The position numbers and the translations under genes were made by a program. The notes below the pieces were generated by a model. It worked only from the letters and a program-made list of their open reading frames with translations, was not told the origin of the DNA and made no database searches. A stretch of DNA of 64,000 nucleotides from Limnobaculum xujianqingii (lineage in GTDB: Bacteria; Pseudomonadota; Gammaproteobacteria; Enterobacterales; Enterobacteriaceae), in the NCBI RefSeq assembly GCF_013394855.1, contig NZ_JABMLK010000001.1:124001-188000 (forward strand), in the 5' to 3' direction. Position 1 is the stretch's first letter. Each line of letters starts with the position of its first letter. Below are positions 1 to 10,289 of the stretch, piece after piece.

Positions 1-2
1 AT

Positions 3-2555
3 GGTCAGGCAATTGGTTCTGCTGTGGTCAAAGGCGATGGTCAGTGGCAATTTATAGCCGAAGTGACTTTGGACCAAGGGCTACACAACATTACCCTGAC
101 TCAAACGGGGATATCCGGTTCAACCAGTAGTTCGTCAGGGGCTTTCTCATTTACCGTTGATACTGTTGCTCCAGCCCAGCCAGTAGCCAGCAACATTGTG
201 ATTGATAGTTTGTCAGGTTCTGTTTTATCGGGAAAAAATATTGCCAGTACTTTGCCAACCTTCTCCGGAGAAGGTGAGCCGGGCAGCATCATTACTTTTA
301 TGGATGACACCTCGGCCAGTAAACAAAGCGTTATGGGTAAAAGTGGTAAGCACTTGCTTATGGCGGGTGATCCTATCCTGATGTCTGACGGTAGCCAGAT
401 CATTGGTCAGGTGACAGTTGGTACAGACGGTAAGTGGAGTTTCACGCCGGATAAACCTTTGGCTGAAGGCCCGCATCATATCACTATGGTAGCTATGGAT
501 AGCGCCGGCAATAAAAGTGCCCTGTCGGAATTGATGTCGTTTGAAGTAGATATCACGGTGCCTGAAGTACCAACCATTGAGTTTGCCCAGAGTGATATTG
601 GTGCTGTACGAAATACCCAACATAACGGTGAGAGTTCATATGATTTCACTCCAACGCTAAACGGTAAAGCTGAGGCTAACAGTGTAGTGAAACTGTATGA
701 TGGCTCAGTACTATTAGGCTTCACTCAGGCAGATTCAAGTGGACAATGGAGTTTTACGCCAAGCTTTGTGCTGACAAAGGGATCACATCGATTTACCGCA
801 ACCGCAACGGATAAAGCGGGTAACACCAGTACTTCCGGTGAGGTATTTAATCTTGTCATTAAAGACCTTCCTGATTCAACAGATCCATATCCAACGGCGA
901 TTGTGGCAGTTCTTGATAACGCTGATGATATGAGTAGTTACATATTCTCAGGTGGTACCAGCCATACTGCTCGTCCGTATATCTCGGGTGTTGGTGCCGT
1001 TGGCGATACCATCATTATTTATACGCAGGATAGCAATGGTAAGCATGAGGTTGGTCGTACCGTTGTTGAACTTGGTAGTGAGTGGTGGACAGTTATTGAT
1101 GTGCCCCTGTTGCCCGGGGTAAATGTCTTTACCGCGATAGCAATTGATCCGTCAGGTAACCCTTCTAAACCAAGTGAACCTTACATTATCAATACATCTG
1201 TTGTTTCTTATTCTGTAGCGGTGATTGAAGAAGTTGTGGATGATGTTGGCGCTATTTCAGGTGCGGTGATGAGAGGTGAGATTACCAATGATAATCAACC
1301 AACAATCTCAGGTGTGGCACCGGCTGATATTATCGTCAATGTTTATTGCAACGATGTAATCATTGGCAGTACTCAGGCAGATGCCAAAGGTCACTGGTCA
1401 TTTACTCCGGAAACTACATTAGCTGATGGTATATGTAATATCTCGGTGAATACCACGGATATTTTGGGGCAGTCGACCCAGAAAATGGGCGTCTTCAGCT
1501 TTGAAATTGATACCACAATACCCGCACATCCCCGAATTCTTGGGTTGATTGATAATGAGAACTCTATCACCGGTAAGTTGCCACTTAATGGTGATACTGA
1601 AATGGTGGTGACTAATGATACCAGCCCTCAAATATTTGGTGTTGCCAAACCGGGTAGCGTCATTGAGGTTCACAGTCTTGGGCATACGGTAGGAACAACC
1701 GTTACATTATCTGATGGTAGCTGGAGTTTTACGTTAGATAGCAATTTAACATCAGATAAATATACGGTGATGGTATGTCAGCTAAATGACTGGGGAGGCG
1801 TCGCGTTTGAAAGCCCGGCGTTTGAATTCATTGTGGATTCTGGTGTTCCAGATATTCCTGTTATTGAGTTTGCAACTTACTATACCGGTTCAGGGGATGG
1901 GGTCTTAAACAATGGTGACACTACGAGTAAAAGTTCACCAAAACTGGTTGGTAAAGCTGAAAGTGGCAGCCTGGTCAAAATCTATGATGGCATCATAGCC
2001 AGTGATGATGGTGGTGTATTGTTGGGCATGGTCAAGGCTGATGATACAGGGCAGTGGAGTTTTTATGTAAATATGTGGGGAAGTAGCGGTGAGCATTTAT
2101 TCACGGCAACTGCTACGGATAAAGCTGGTAACGTTAGTGAGGGGGCTGTTCCATTTGGCCTGAATTATGTGTCTAATTATTCATTGCTGGCGACTAATCT
2201 GGCGGTGTCTTATGAGAATCATAGTGTTGGGAATGATGTCGTAATACTAAAAAGCCAAAGCTTACCGTCAGACGAGGGAATATCTCAGCCGCCGCAGGCT
2301 TCAGCAAAAGCTTCTGAAGCGACCAGCACTATGACGGTTAGTTTGAATGATGTCTTACGTTTGGGATCCGAAGAATTAACTATGGGAACAGGTAACAAAT
2401 CACCAGTTGTTAATAGTGATGAAAGTAATCTATCGCGCTTAGACGAAACGGGTGCTCAGTTAAGCGTATCGCAAAATAATCCGTATAACCTCGGGATTAT
2501 AGCCGCTTTAAACGTTGAGGCTTTAACGGAAAATACAGTGCATGTCATTATGTAA
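3..2555 (+). CDS. Ig-like repeat surface adhesin, 3' part (5' end outside window)
   Basis: The reading frame is open from base 3, so this is the C-terminal 850 residues of a longer protein. It holds about seven copies of a bacterial Ig-like repeat of roughly 100-130 residues. Each ends in a motif like G-x-W-S-F-T-P followed by an A-T-D-x-A-G-N-x-S strand and a V-D-x-x-x-P linker. This pattern is typical of very large Bap/SiiE-type adhesins secreted by type I systems. The last 120 residues are not Ig-like: they are Ser/Thr/Asn-rich with an S-L-N-D-V-L segment, and they may hold the type I secretion signal (inference). No LPXTG motif or transmembrane anchor is visible. A strong terminator follows. 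Family assignment is good; the exact role and ligand are unknown. Confidence 0.8.
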   Translation, partial: GQAIGSAVVKGDGQWQFIAEVTLDQGLHNITLTQTGISGSTSSSSGAFSFTVDTVAPAQPVASNIVIDSLSGSVLSGKNIASTLPTFSGEGEPGSIITFMDDTSASKQSVMGKSGKHLLMAGDPILMSDGSQIIGQVTVGTDGKWSFTPDKPLAEGPHHITMVAMDSAGNKSALSELMSFEVDITVPEVPTIEFAQSDIGAVRNTQHNGESSYDFTPTLNGKAEANSVVKLYDGSVLLGFTQADSSGQWSFTPSFVLTKGSHRFTATATDKAGNTSTSGEVFNLVIKDLPDSTDPYPTAIVAVLDNADDMSSYIFSGGTSHTARPYISGVGAVGDTIIIYTQDSNGKHEVGRTVVELGSEWWTVIDVPLLPGVNVFTAIAIDPSGNPSKPSEPYIINTSVVSYSVAVIEEVVDDVGAISGAVMRGEITNDNQPTISGVAPADIIVNVYCNDVIIGSTQADAKGHWSFTPETTLADGICNISVNTTDILGQSTQKMGVFSFEIDTTIPAHPRILGLIDNENSITGKLPLNGDTEMVVTNDTSPQIFGVAKPGSVIEVHSLGHTVGTTVTLSDGSWSFTLDSNLTSDKYTVMVCQLNDWGGVAFESPAFEFIVDSGVPDIPVIEFATYYTGSGDGVLNNGDTTSKSSPKLVGKAESGSLVKIYDGIIASDDGGVLLGMVKADDTGQWSFYVNMWGSSGEHLFTATATDKAGNVSEGAVPFGLNYVSNYSLLATNLAVSYENHSVGNDVVILKSQSLPSDEGISQPPQASAKASEATSTMTVSLNDVLRLGSEELTMGTGNKSPVVNSDESNLSRLDETGAQLSVSQNNPYNLGIIAALNVEALTENTVHVIM

Positions 2556-2586
2556 TCCACTAATCAAACAGCGATTGTTCTGATAA

Positions 2587-2620
2587 AAAACCGGCCAGTT
2601 ATTCAGGCCGGTTTTGTTTT
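2587..2620. terminator. Bidirectional terminator between adhesin gene and maeB
   Basis: A perfect 10-bp stem (AAAACCGGCC / GGCCGGTTTT) with a 9-base loop is followed by a T-rich run on the + strand and preceded by an A-run. It can therefore end transcripts from both convergent genes. Confidence 0.85.
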
Positions 2621-2640
2621 CTATGGTCAAATTTTACTGA

Positions 2641-4920
2641 CTACAGCAACTGAGTCTGTGCTTCAGCCGCCGCCAGCGCGACCATATTCACGATACGTCT
2701 GACGGAAGCGATCGGCGTCAGAATATGTACCGGCTTGGAAATACCCATCAGTACCGGACCCACGGTCACACCTTCCGAAGAAGAAACGCGCAGCAGGTTA
2801 TAGCTGATACGAGCTGATTCCATATTTGGCATAATCAGAATGTTCGCTGCACCTTTCAGCGGGCTGTCTGGCATTACATCGTTACGGATGCTTTCTACCA
2901 GAGCTGCGTCACCGTGCATTTCACCGTCAATTTCCAGCTCCGGAGAGGCCAGTTTTACCAGCTCCAGTACCCGGCGCATTTTACGAGCGCTTGGGCTGTC
3001 AGAAGTACCAAAACTGGAGTGAGACAACAGAGCGACTTTTGGCACGATACCAAAACGGCTTACGGTTTCTGCTGCCATTAGCGTGATTTCTGCCAGCTGT
3101 TCTGGCGTTGGATCATCATTGACATAGGTGTCAGCAATAAAGGTATTGCCGCTTGGCAGGATAATGGCGTTCATGGCACAGGCGGTATTAACTCCGTCAC
3201 GATAGCCAAATACTCCTTTAAGCACCTCATAATGCTCATGATAGCTGCCGATAGTGCCGCAAATCAGGCCATCAGCTTCACCACGTTGAACCATAATGGT
3301 GCCAATCAGCGTTGGGTTACCAATCACTGCGCGCTGAGCCTGTTCGCGAGAGACCCCTTTACGCTTCATCAACTGATAGTACTCATTCCAGTATTCATTG
3401 AAACGTGGGTCGGACTCGTTATTCACAATCTCAAAATCTTTACCTGCAACAATCTGCAGACCCAATTTTTTGATGCGCATTTCAATCACGCTTGGGCGAC
3501 CAATCAGAATTGGATATGCCAGCCCCTGAGAGACGATATCCTGAGTGGCATGAAGTACGCGTTCTTCTTCCCCTTCAGCCATCACAATCCGCTTCAGCGC
3601 TTTCTTCGCCTGAGAGAAGATTGGCTTCATAAACAGATTGGTTTTGTAGATGAACTGGGTCAGATGCTCAACGTAGGCATCCATATCGGTAATTGGGCGC
3701 TCTGCAACCCCGGAGTCCATCGCTGCCTGAGCTACAGCTGGCGCGATTTTTACAATCAAACGCGGGTCAAATGGTTTTGGAATCAGGTATTCTGGTCCAA
3801 AAGAGAGTTCCTGATCGCCATAGGCGGAAGAAACCACATCACTCTGTTCAGCCAGCGCCAGATCGGCAATAGCCCGCACCGCGGCCAGTTTCATTTCTTC
3901 GTTGATCACGGTAGCGCCAACATCCAGAGCGCCACGGAACAGGAATGGGAAGCACAGAACGTTGTTGACCTGATTTGGATAATCCGAACGGCCGGTGCAG
4001 ACGATAGCATCCGGACGCACCGCTTTCGCCAGTGGCGGCAGAATTTCTGGTTCCGGGTTAGCCAGCGCCAGAATCAATGGATTCTTCGCCATGCCTTTCA
4101 CCATGTCCTGAGTTAATACGCCAGGACCTGAACAGCCAAGGAAGATATCTGCACCATCAATGACTTCAGCCAGACTGCGTTTACCGCTGTCTTTTACTGC
4201 GTAAAGTGCTTTGTTCTCTTCCATGTTCTCGTCGCGGCCCTGATAGATAACGCCGCGTGAGTCACAAACGGTAATATTCTCTTTGGTCATGCCCAGCGCA
4301 ACCAGTAGGTTCAGACAGGCAATCGCCGCCGCACCAGCACCGGATACCACCAGCGTGACATCGCTGATTTTTTTATCCACTACCCGCAGGCCGTTTAATA
4401 CCGCGGAGGCACAGATAATGGCAGTACCGTGCTGATCGTCGTGGAATACAGGAATTTTCATGCGCTTGCGCAGCGCTTTCTCAATATGGAAACACTCTGG
4501 CGCTTTAATATCTTCCAGGTTGATACCGCCAAAGGTTGGCTCCAGAGAAGCAATAATCTCAATCAGCTTATCCGGGTCAGATTCGTCAACTTCAATATCA
4601 AATACGTCAATACCGGCGAATTTTTTGAACAGTACGCCTTTACCTTCCATGACGGGTTTTCCGGCCAGGGCTCCAATGTTGCCCAAACCGAGTACGGCTG
4701 TGCCGTTAGAGATTACCGCTACCAGATTGCCACGGGCAGTATATTTGTAAGATGCCTGAGGGTCGGCGGCAATTTCTAAGCAGGGCGCAGCAACGCCCGG
4801 CGAGTAAGCCAGTGCCAGATCGCGCTGGGTAGCCAGTGGTTTGGTTGGCGTTATTTTAATTTTTCCTGGTACAGGAAACTGGTGGAAATCAAGAGCGCTT
4901 TGTTTTAATTGTTCGTCCAT
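2641..4920 (-). CDS. maeB: NADP-dependent malic enzyme with C-terminal phosphotransacetylase-like domain
   Basis: This enzyme decarboxylates L-malate oxidatively to pyruvate with NADP+, feeding NADPH and gluconeogenic or acetyl-CoA metabolism in the cytoplasm. At 759 residues it has exactly the length I know for E. coli MaeB. Residues 1 to about 420 are the malic-enzyme part, with [18 protein letters not shown] and the nucleotide-binding S-G-A-G-A-A-A motif. The remainder resembles phosphate acetyltransferase ([15 protein letters not shown]). In this family that domain is regulatory and binds acetyl-CoA rather than acting as a catalyst. The gene is monocistronic, convergent with the adhesin gene and followed by a shared terminator. 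The start ATG at 4920 gives the full family N-terminus. Confidence 0.96.
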   Translation of the reverse strand: MDEQLKQSALDFHQFPVPGKIKITPTKPLATQRDLALAYSPGVAAPCLEIAADPQASYKYTARGNLVAVISNGTAVLGLGNIGALAGKPVMEGKGVLFKKFAGIDVFDIEVDESDPDKLIEIIASLEPTFGGINLEDIKAPECFHIEKALRKRMKIPVFHDDQHGTAIICASAVLNGLRVVDKKISDVTLVVSGAGAAAIACLNLLVALGMTKENITVCDSRGVIYQGRDENMEENKALYAVKDSGKRSLAEVIDGADIFLGCSGPGVLTQDMVKGMAKNPLILALANPEPEILPPLAKAVRPDAIVCTGRSDYPNQVNNVLCFPFLFRGALDVGATVINEEMKLAAVRAIADLALAEQSDVVSSAYGDQELSFGPEYLIPKPFDPRLIVKIAPAVAQAAMDSGVAERPITDMDAYVEHLTQFIYKTNLFMKPIFSQAKKALKRIVMAEGEEERVLHATQDIVSQGLAYPILIGRPSVIEMRIKKLGLQIVAGKDFEIVNNESDPRFNEYWNEYYQLMKRKGVSREQAQRAVIGNPTLIGTIMVQRGEADGLICGTIGSYHEHYEVLKGVFGYRDGVNTACAMNAIILPSGNTFIADTYVNDDPTPEQLAEITLMAAETVSRFGIVPKVALLSHSSFGTSDSPSARKMRRVLELVKLASPELEIDGEMHGDAALVESIRNDVMPDSPLKGAANILIMPNMESARISYNLLRVSSSEGVTVGPVLMGISKPVHILTPIASVRRIVNMVALAAAEAQTQLL

Positions 4921-5449
4921 TATCGTGTCCTTTTCAGGGTGGTACAGGGCGACGCCGTGATACCCCGGAATAGATATAGGGTAATTATTAAAGACTGATG
5001 AGATGCAGCATCGTTATTGTTCATCTTCCACTATAACTGTTTCTTTACGTACTTATTCATTATAAAGCACAGTTAGACAGCAATCTTAACATTAAATTAA
5101 TAATTGGCTACGCAAACATCAGTGGTGTTGTCGCTTATTGTGACAGGGAATAACTATTAAAGCCTTTCCCCCACGCGTCTGAATTATTTATATGCCCTGA
5201 ACCGGCTAAATTGTCATCATTGATTGATTATTTTTTATAAATATCATTTGGTTGAAAAAAATAATTATTTTTCTTTTCGTATTAATCACCAGAGCTAATA
5301 CCATCAACTATGCTTACTGTGTATCGGTTAGAAAGCGCTTTTCTTCAGTTTTAGTTTAGGTTAACGCTTTTTAAGGAACTTATCCGATCTCAGCATGAGG
5401 ATATGTAGTCGCTATCAATAAGATGGATTAACTAAAAGGTGAGTCGACA
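4921..5449. other. 529-bp divergent intergenic region, maeB/yegP-like promoters
   Basis: This AT-rich stretch must carry the promoters for the divergent maeB and YegP-like genes. A near-palindromic A/T block lies around 5256-5275. I found no ORF with a ribosome binding site, no RNA gene and no copy of the dispersed repeats here. Confidence 0.5.
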
Positions 5450-5791
5450 ATGAGTGCAAAATTCGAAATTTTTCTGAGTAAAAATAATGAATTCTATTTC
5501 CGCTTAAAAGCGGGTAATGGACAGATCATTCTGGGTAGTGAAGGTTATACCACCAAAGCTAACTGCCAGAATGGTATCAAGTCGGTTAAAACCCACTCTC
5601 AGGACAGCAAATATTTTGAAAAGAAAGTGACGTCTAACGACAAGTTCTCTTTCAATTTAAAAGCATCGAATGGTCAGGTTATTGGTACCAGCCAGACTTA
5701 TACCTCTGAGCAGTCACGGGATGCGGGCATTGCTTCCGTTACCAATAATGCACCAGATGCAACTGTAGTAGATTTAACCGTAGAAGCCTGA
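5450..5791 (+). CDS. YegP family protein, tandem DUF1508 domains
   Basis: This is a 113-residue cytoplasmic protein built of two about 50-residue repeats (residues 4-52 and 55-104). Each repeat has an F-x-F-x-L-K-A-x-N-G-Q-x-I core followed by Y-T-(T/S) and a G-I-x-S-V helix. That is the DUF1508/YegP architecture, and E. coli YegP is of the same size. The molecular function is unknown. The start is supported by a purine-rich AAAGGTGAG sequence 9 bases upstream of the ATG. It is a single-gene unit ending in a strong terminator and facing the acetyltransferase gene. Confidence 0.85.
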   Translation: MSAKFEIFLSKNNEFYFRLKAGNGQIILGSEGYTTKANCQNGIKSVKTHSQDSKYFEKKVTSNDKFSFNLKASNGQVIGTSQTYTSEQSRDAGIASVTNNAPDATVVDLTVEA

Positions 5792-5831
5792 TTGCTTCTA
5801 CCAACAGGATTTTTACACCCTGTAGTGCTTC

Positions 5832-5871
5832 GTCCGTTAGTGCCTTACATGGCTAACGGACTTTTTTCTTT
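5832..5871 (+). terminator. Terminator of the YegP-like gene
   Basis: GTCCGTTA and TAACGGAC form the stem (5832-5839 / 5854-5861), with extra GCC/GGC pairing inside. A run of six T follows on the + strand. Confidence 0.85.
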
Positions 5872-5913
5872 ATTACGCCAGCTTCAACTGGTTGCTGAGC
5901 GCTGGCGTAATAT

Positions 5914-6459
5914 CTATGATTTTGCCGATATGCGGTACAGACAGTGTTGCAGTAGTGGGTGGTCTTTAGCGAGTGCCGGGTGATCAAAATAGTCCGGAGA
6001 TAGTATCATTCCCAGCCTTTCCATCACCGCTCTGGAACGCTGATTAGTTATGGTAGTAAAGGCAACAATCTCTGGCAGTTCAAGCTGCTCAAAGCTGACT
6101 TGCAGTGCGCGTTTTGCTGCCTCAGTGGCGTATCCTTGTCCCCAAAAATCCTTTGCCAGCCGCCAGCCAATTTCCACACAGGGAGAAAAGGGAAGCTCAT
6201 AGGCTGGAATATGCAGGCCTACATAACCAATAAATTGACCGGTGGCTTTTAATTCAACCGCCCATAAACCCCATCCACGTTCAGCAATTAGCGACTGACA
6301 GCGATCGGCCATACTATCGCTGGTGGTTCTGTCTAAGGTTGAAGGAAAATATTTCATCACCTCTGGATCGGCGTTTAGCTCAGCAAACGGTGCACGATCT
6401 TCACTACGCCACTGTCGTAGCCGCAAGCGTTCGGTTTCAGGTTCAATTAGTGTAGACAT
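5914..6459 (-). CDS. GNAT-family N-acetyltransferase (RimJ/RimL-like)
   Basis: The 181-residue product starts M-S-T-L-I-E-P-E-T-E-R-L-R-L-R, the classic opening of RimJ/RimL-type acetyltransferases. It carries the acetyl-CoA loop segment G-W-R-L-A-K-D-F-W-G-Q-G-Y-A-T-E-A. Such enzymes acetylate protein N-termini or small amines; the substrate here is unknown. The frame stays open further upstream to 6582, but that extension lies inside a dispersed repeat. The ATG at 6459 has a GGAA ribosome binding site, so I place the start there. Confidence 0.85.
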   Translation of the reverse strand: MSTLIEPETERLRLRQWRSEDRAPFAELNADPEVMKYFPSTLDRTTSDSMADRCQSLIAERGWGLWAVELKATGQFIGYVGLHIPAYELPFSPCVEIGWRLAKDFWGQGYATEAAKRALQVSFEQLELPEIVAFTTITNQRSRAVMERLGMILSPDYFDHPALAKDHPLLQHCLYRISAKS

Positions 6460-6504
6460 TAGATATTCCAGATTGATAGCAGAGTTTAATAATTCATTAC
6501 GATA

Positions 6505-6668
6505 GTCAATCGTTGAGAGGGACGGGTGTTGGGGTCGTAGCAGCTTTAGCTGCCGGAGCGCCCCTAACCCGGCCAGGCCCAACGCACTCTGTAGCTGAGT
6601 ACTGATGGTTTACCGACCGCTTTCGGTGCAGATATAAGCACATTGCTTTTACGGTCGGAATATTTTGC
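6505..6668 (+). repeat. Dispersed structured element, copy 1
   Basis: About 165 bp, homologous to copies near 10.1, 27.5, 42.4, 46.9 and 62.7 kb. It is the most diverged copy but keeps all stems with changed bases: outer CGTTG/CAACG (6511/6580), second stem CGGGT/ACCCG (6523/6567), inner hairpin GCAGC-TTTA-GCTGC (6540-6553) and a downstream CCGACCG/CGGTCGG pair. It lies after the 3' end of the MFS gene. Confidence 0.85.
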
Positions 6669-6724
6669 GGAAGCTGATTTATTAGGTTTATCAGCAACCT
6701 GTGCCCCCCTCATTAAATATTCAC

Positions 6725-8176
6725 CTATACCAGCGTGTAAGCCTTCTCCAACCCGTCATCTTTATCGTCCTTATCCTGTTTATCATCCTGCTCATGGTGC
6801 TCACGAATGATAATCACAGGAGGCTCGATATCCTCATCGGCAACAGAAGCCGTTTCTGCCAGGTCGTCGCCTGAACTGTCCGTCTCCACAACCTCCTGCT
6901 GACTAATGATGTCTGGTGCTGGCATGCTGTCCTGAATCATCTGTTCATCAAAGCTGGGGTTCAGTGCCGGAGAAAGCGGGGAACTCATCAGGCTGTCCGG
7001 CATAGCAATATGTGGCAATGGGGCATCTTCCACAAAATGTACTTCCTGCTTTTTCGCCGTACGGCTGAGCAATACCAACACCAAACTACACAGTGCAAAG
7101 AAAGCATACAGAATATTGCCCCCCATCGGTTGCATCAGGGCTCCGACAATCAGAGGTCCAATACTGGCACCCACACCAAAAGACATCAGTAAACAGGCGG
7201 CCAGCGAGACTCGACGATCGGATTCGATCAGGTCATTAGCCAGCGCCACTACCAAAGGATAAAGGGTAAATTGCAGCATACCGACAACAAACCCGATCCC
7301 CAGCAAAAGTGTAAAAGAGATATGGGGCAATATGGCTAATGGCAAGGCGGCTAATGCCAGCAGCAGGGCGATAATACGCAGTAAAACCAGTCGATTATAG
7401 CGGTCAGATAGCCAGCTAAAAGGCAGTTGAGCAATCAGACCAGCACAAATGGAAACCGCCATAAACATCCCGGTTTGCTCAGTAGAAAGGGATTGCAGGC
7501 TGGTATAAACCGGAGCCAGACCATAAAAAGATCCAACCACCATACCGATAACCACGATAGAAGCCAGCACCTTGGGAATCGAACCAATAAAATAACGCAG
7601 TTCCATCGGAGCGGGTGAAATTTGCTGTACGTGACTGCGGGTGGTCAGGGCAATAGGAACCAGACAAAGTGAGAAACACAGAGCGATAATTAACAGGGTT
7701 TGAATGCCTAAATCTGGCTGCAGGATTAAAACGATCTGCCCCAGGGCCGTTCCCAGATAAGAGGCCGCCATATAAAAGCCGAACACCACGCCTCGTTGAT
7801 TAGGTTCTGCCTGATCGTTAAACCAGCTTTCTAACACCATATACTGGCACATCAGACACAGGCCAATAATCAGTCTCAGGGCCACCCACACCACCAGAAT
7901 TTCAGTGATACCGTGCATCAGTACCGCAGCAGTAATAATCCCGGCACAGGCCACATAGGTTCGGATATGCCCTACCCGAATAATCAATGAGTAGCCGACC
8001 TTACCCCCAATCACCAGACCAATATAGTTTGCGGCAATAATTGCCCCAATAAAGGCACCGCTCACATTGGTTGATGCTAATCGCAGGGAGATATAGGTGG
8101 TCAGCAGCCCGGAACCCAACAGCATAATCATGGTTGTGGTATACAGGGGAAAAAACACGCCAAGGGCTTTTCTCAC
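6725..8176 (-). CDS. MFS transporter, YcaD-like, with acidic C-terminal tail
   Basis: A 483-residue inner-membrane protein with about 12 hydrophobic segments in residues 1-375, organised like the YcaD branch of the major facilitator superfamily. Examples are R-L-I-I-G-L-C-L-M-C-Q-Y-M-V-L-E-S-W in the first half and L-P-F-S-W-L-S-D-R-Y-N-R-L in the second. The substrate is unknown. YcaD proteins are about 380 residues; here about 100 extra residues form a cytoplasmic tail rich in Asp, Glu, His and Lys near the end. It diverges from hscC. The 5' region between the two genes is 180 bp. Confidence 0.8.
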   Translation of the reverse strand: MRKALGVFFPLYTTTMIMLLGSGLLTTYISLRLASTNVSGAFIGAIIAANYIGLVIGGKVGYSLIIRVGHIRTYVACAGIITAAVLMHGITEILVVWVALRLIIGLCLMCQYMVLESWFNDQAEPNQRGVVFGFYMAASYLGTALGQIVLILQPDLGIQTLLIIALCFSLCLVPIALTTRSHVQQISPAPMELRYFIGSIPKVLASIVVIGMVVGSFYGLAPVYTSLQSLSTEQTGMFMAVSICAGLIAQLPFSWLSDRYNRLVLLRIIALLLALAALPLAILPHISFTLLLGIGFVVGMLQFTLYPLVVALANDLIESDRRVSLAACLLMSFGVGASIGPLIVGALMQPMGGNILYAFFALCSLVLVLLSRTAKKQEVHFVEDAPLPHIAMPDSLMSSPLSPALNPSFDEQMIQDSMPAPDIISQQEVVETDSSGDDLAETASVADEDIEPPVIIIREHHEQDDKQDKDDKDDGLEKAYTLV

Positions 8177-8359
8177 GGATCCTCCGGTGGAGTTTTTTTA
8201 ACCAGCGTCCGATGGTAACAAAATATATCCACAAGAAATAGTGACGGGCGGTTTTAGGGTAGGATCTGCCTGAATAACATAAAGCGTTCTCAGAGGTTTG
8301 ATTGATCGCTTTTCCCCCGATATGATGCAGCACTAAGGAATTGGAACGAGGTGAAGGTC

Positions 8360-10045
8360 ATGAATGGAGAACAGGCGTCTGTACCAGCAATCGGTATTGA
8401 TTTAGGGACAACCAACAGTCTTATTAGCGTTTGGCAAGATGGCAAAGCCCATCTGATCCCTAATGCACTGGGGGAATACCTGACCCCTTCCGCCATCAGC
8501 GTTGATGAGGATGACTCTATTCTGATTGGCCGGGCGGCATTGTCTCGCCTGACAACTCACCCGACTAAAACCGCTTCACTGTTTAAACGCTATATGGGCA
8601 GTAATCGCCAGTACAAACTGGGCGATAAGACTTTTACCGCCCCTGAACTTTCAGCGCTGGTACTAAAATCCCTTAAAGCCGATGCCGAGGCCTGGCTAGG
8701 TCAACCGATTACCGATGTCGTCATCTCTGTTCCGGCCTATTTTAGCGATGAGCAGCGTAAACAAACGCGCTTTGCTGCTGAACTGGCAGGATTAAATGCA
8801 GTACGTTTAATCAATGAACCGACCGCCGCCGCCATGGCTTATGGGCTGCATACTCAGGAGTTTGGGCGTACGCTGGTGTTTGATCTGGGAGGCGGAACAT
8901 TTGACGTTACCGTACTGGAATACGCACTGCCTCTGATTGAAGTTCACTCCTCAGCCGGTGATAACTACCTTGGTGGCGAAGATTTTACTCATGCCTTGGT
9001 GAAAGCCTGCCTGAAAGAGTGGAAGCTGGACGAAAGTACTATTACTCCGAAAGCGATGGCTCGCCTCAATGACAGTGCTGAAGAGATCAAATGTGGCCTG
9101 AACAATCAGGAGAGCGTGCTGACCTGGCACTGGCAGGACAAAGAATGGCACTACTATCTTGACGACCAACAGGCTGAAAAGCTGTGGTTACCATTGCTAA
9201 ATCGTCTTCGTGCGCCTATTGAGCAGGCGCTGAGTGATGCGCGCTTACAGCCAAGCCAACTGGATAATCTGGTGCTGGTGGGTGGAGCTTCCCGCCTGAG
9301 CGTTATCCAGCGCATGGTAGTACGACTGTTTGGCAAAATGCCCCATCAGCACCTGGATCCCAGCACTATTGTGGCGTTAGGTGCTGCTGTACAGGCTGCC
9401 TGCCGCTTGCGCAATGAAGACATTGATGAAGTTATCCTGACGGACGTTTGCCCTTACACACTGGGAATTGCCACCAGTAACGATAAAACTTCAGGTATCT
9501 TCTCACCGATTATTGAACGTAATACCGTAGTACCCACCTCCCGGGTTGAGACTTTCTATACCAACCATCCGGAGCAAAAATTCATTCGGGTGGCGGTCTA
9601 TCAGGGGGAAAGCCCTCGGGTGGATAACAATATTCTGGTGGAATCGTTCGAAGTTCCGGTAGAACCCAATGGCCGTATCCAATCGCTGGATATCCGCTTT
9701 AGCTACGACATCAACGGACTGCTGGAAGTGGATGTCAACATGCTGGAAACCGGCAGCAGCTACTCCAAAGTCATCGACCATAGCCCGATAGGACTAAGCG
9801 AAAGCCAAAAACAAGCCAGTCACGACCGGCTTAAAGCGCTGAAAATCCACCCGCGAGATGCCATCCCAAACCGCGCACTACTGGCCCGACTCGAACGTGC
9901 CTGGTCCCAATCCCTCGGCGACCAACGCATGCAAATCGGCATCTGGCTTCAGGAGTTCGACCAAACCCTGGCCGAACACAAAGAAGAACTGATAACTCAG
10001 GTAAGAGAAAGACTAATCGACTACCTGAACTCAATGAAGCTTTAA
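8360..10045 (+). CDS. hscC: Hsp70-family chaperone HscC
   Basis: This 561-residue protein is the third, specialised Hsp70 of enterobacteria and binds and releases client proteins with ATP. The ATPase domain motifs are all present: G-I-D-L-G-T-T-N-S-L near the N-terminus, D-L-G-G-G-T-F-D-V-T around residue 175 and L-V-G-G-A-S-R-L around 305. The substrate-binding part and lid are short compared with DnaK (about 638), as known for HscC (about 556). I prefer ATG 8360, which is preceded by GAGG at suitable spacing; a GTG at 8351 is the alternative. Its expected partners (DjlC-like and YbeU-like) lie 3-6 kb away on the other strand. A weak sigma-32-like match (TTTGAT at 8297, CCCCGATAT at 8315) precedes it. 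Confidence 0.93.
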   Translation: MNGEQASVPAIGIDLGTTNSLISVWQDGKAHLIPNALGEYLTPSAISVDEDDSILIGRAALSRLTTHPTKTASLFKRYMGSNRQYKLGDKTFTAPELSALVLKSLKADAEAWLGQPITDVVISVPAYFSDEQRKQTRFAAELAGLNAVRLINEPTAAAMAYGLHTQEFGRTLVFDLGGGTFDVTVLEYALPLIEVHSSAGDNYLGGEDFTHALVKACLKEWKLDESTITPKAMARLNDSAEEIKCGLNNQESVLTWHWQDKEWHYYLDDQQAEKLWLPLLNRLRAPIEQALSDARLQPSQLDNLVLVGGASRLSVIQRMVVRLFGKMPHQHLDPSTIVALGAAVQAACRLRNEDIDEVILTDVCPYTLGIATSNDKTSGIFSPIIERNTVVPTSRVETFYTNHPEQKFIRVAVYQGESPRVDNNILVESFEVPVEPNGRIQSLDIRFSYDINGLLEVDVNMLETGSSYSKVIDHSPIGLSESQKQASHDRLKALKIHPRDAIPNRALLARLERAWSQSLGDQRMQIGIWLQEFDQTLAEHKEELITQVRERLIDYLNSMKL

Positions 10046-10097
10046 TGATTAATTCAATGAATTATTAAGTAGTTTGATAGGTTTTGTCTGTTAACAA

Positions 10098-10262
10098 AGT
10101 CAATCGTCGGGAGGGACGGGCGTGGGGGTCGACTTGGCGTCAGCCAACGAAGTGCCCGTAGCCCGGCCAGGCCCGACGCACTCCAAACTCAAGTACAGAT
10201 TGTTCCCCGGCCGAGCACAAACTCAATATAAGCACTTTGCTATCACGGCCGGAATACCCTCA
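10098..10262 (+). repeat. Dispersed structured element, copy 2
   Basis: Lies between the convergent 3' ends of hscC and gabD. Outer stem CGTCGGG/CCCGACG (10105/10172), second stem CGGGC/GCCCG (10117/10161), inner hairpin TTGGC-GTCA-GCCAA (10134-10147), downstream CCGGCCG/CGGCCGG (10207/10246). Confidence 0.9.
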
Positions 10263-10289
10263 AATGCCAATTTAAAAACCACAACAGCG

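Noticed and set aside
3232..4116. 294-codon open frame opposite maeB
   Set aside because: Antisense to a well-conserved gene, no ribosome binding site and low-complexity composition rich in His, Trp and Asn.
8297..8323. Sigma-32-like promoter before hscC
   Set aside because: The -35 element is poor and the spacing is off; it is kept only as a remark on hscC.
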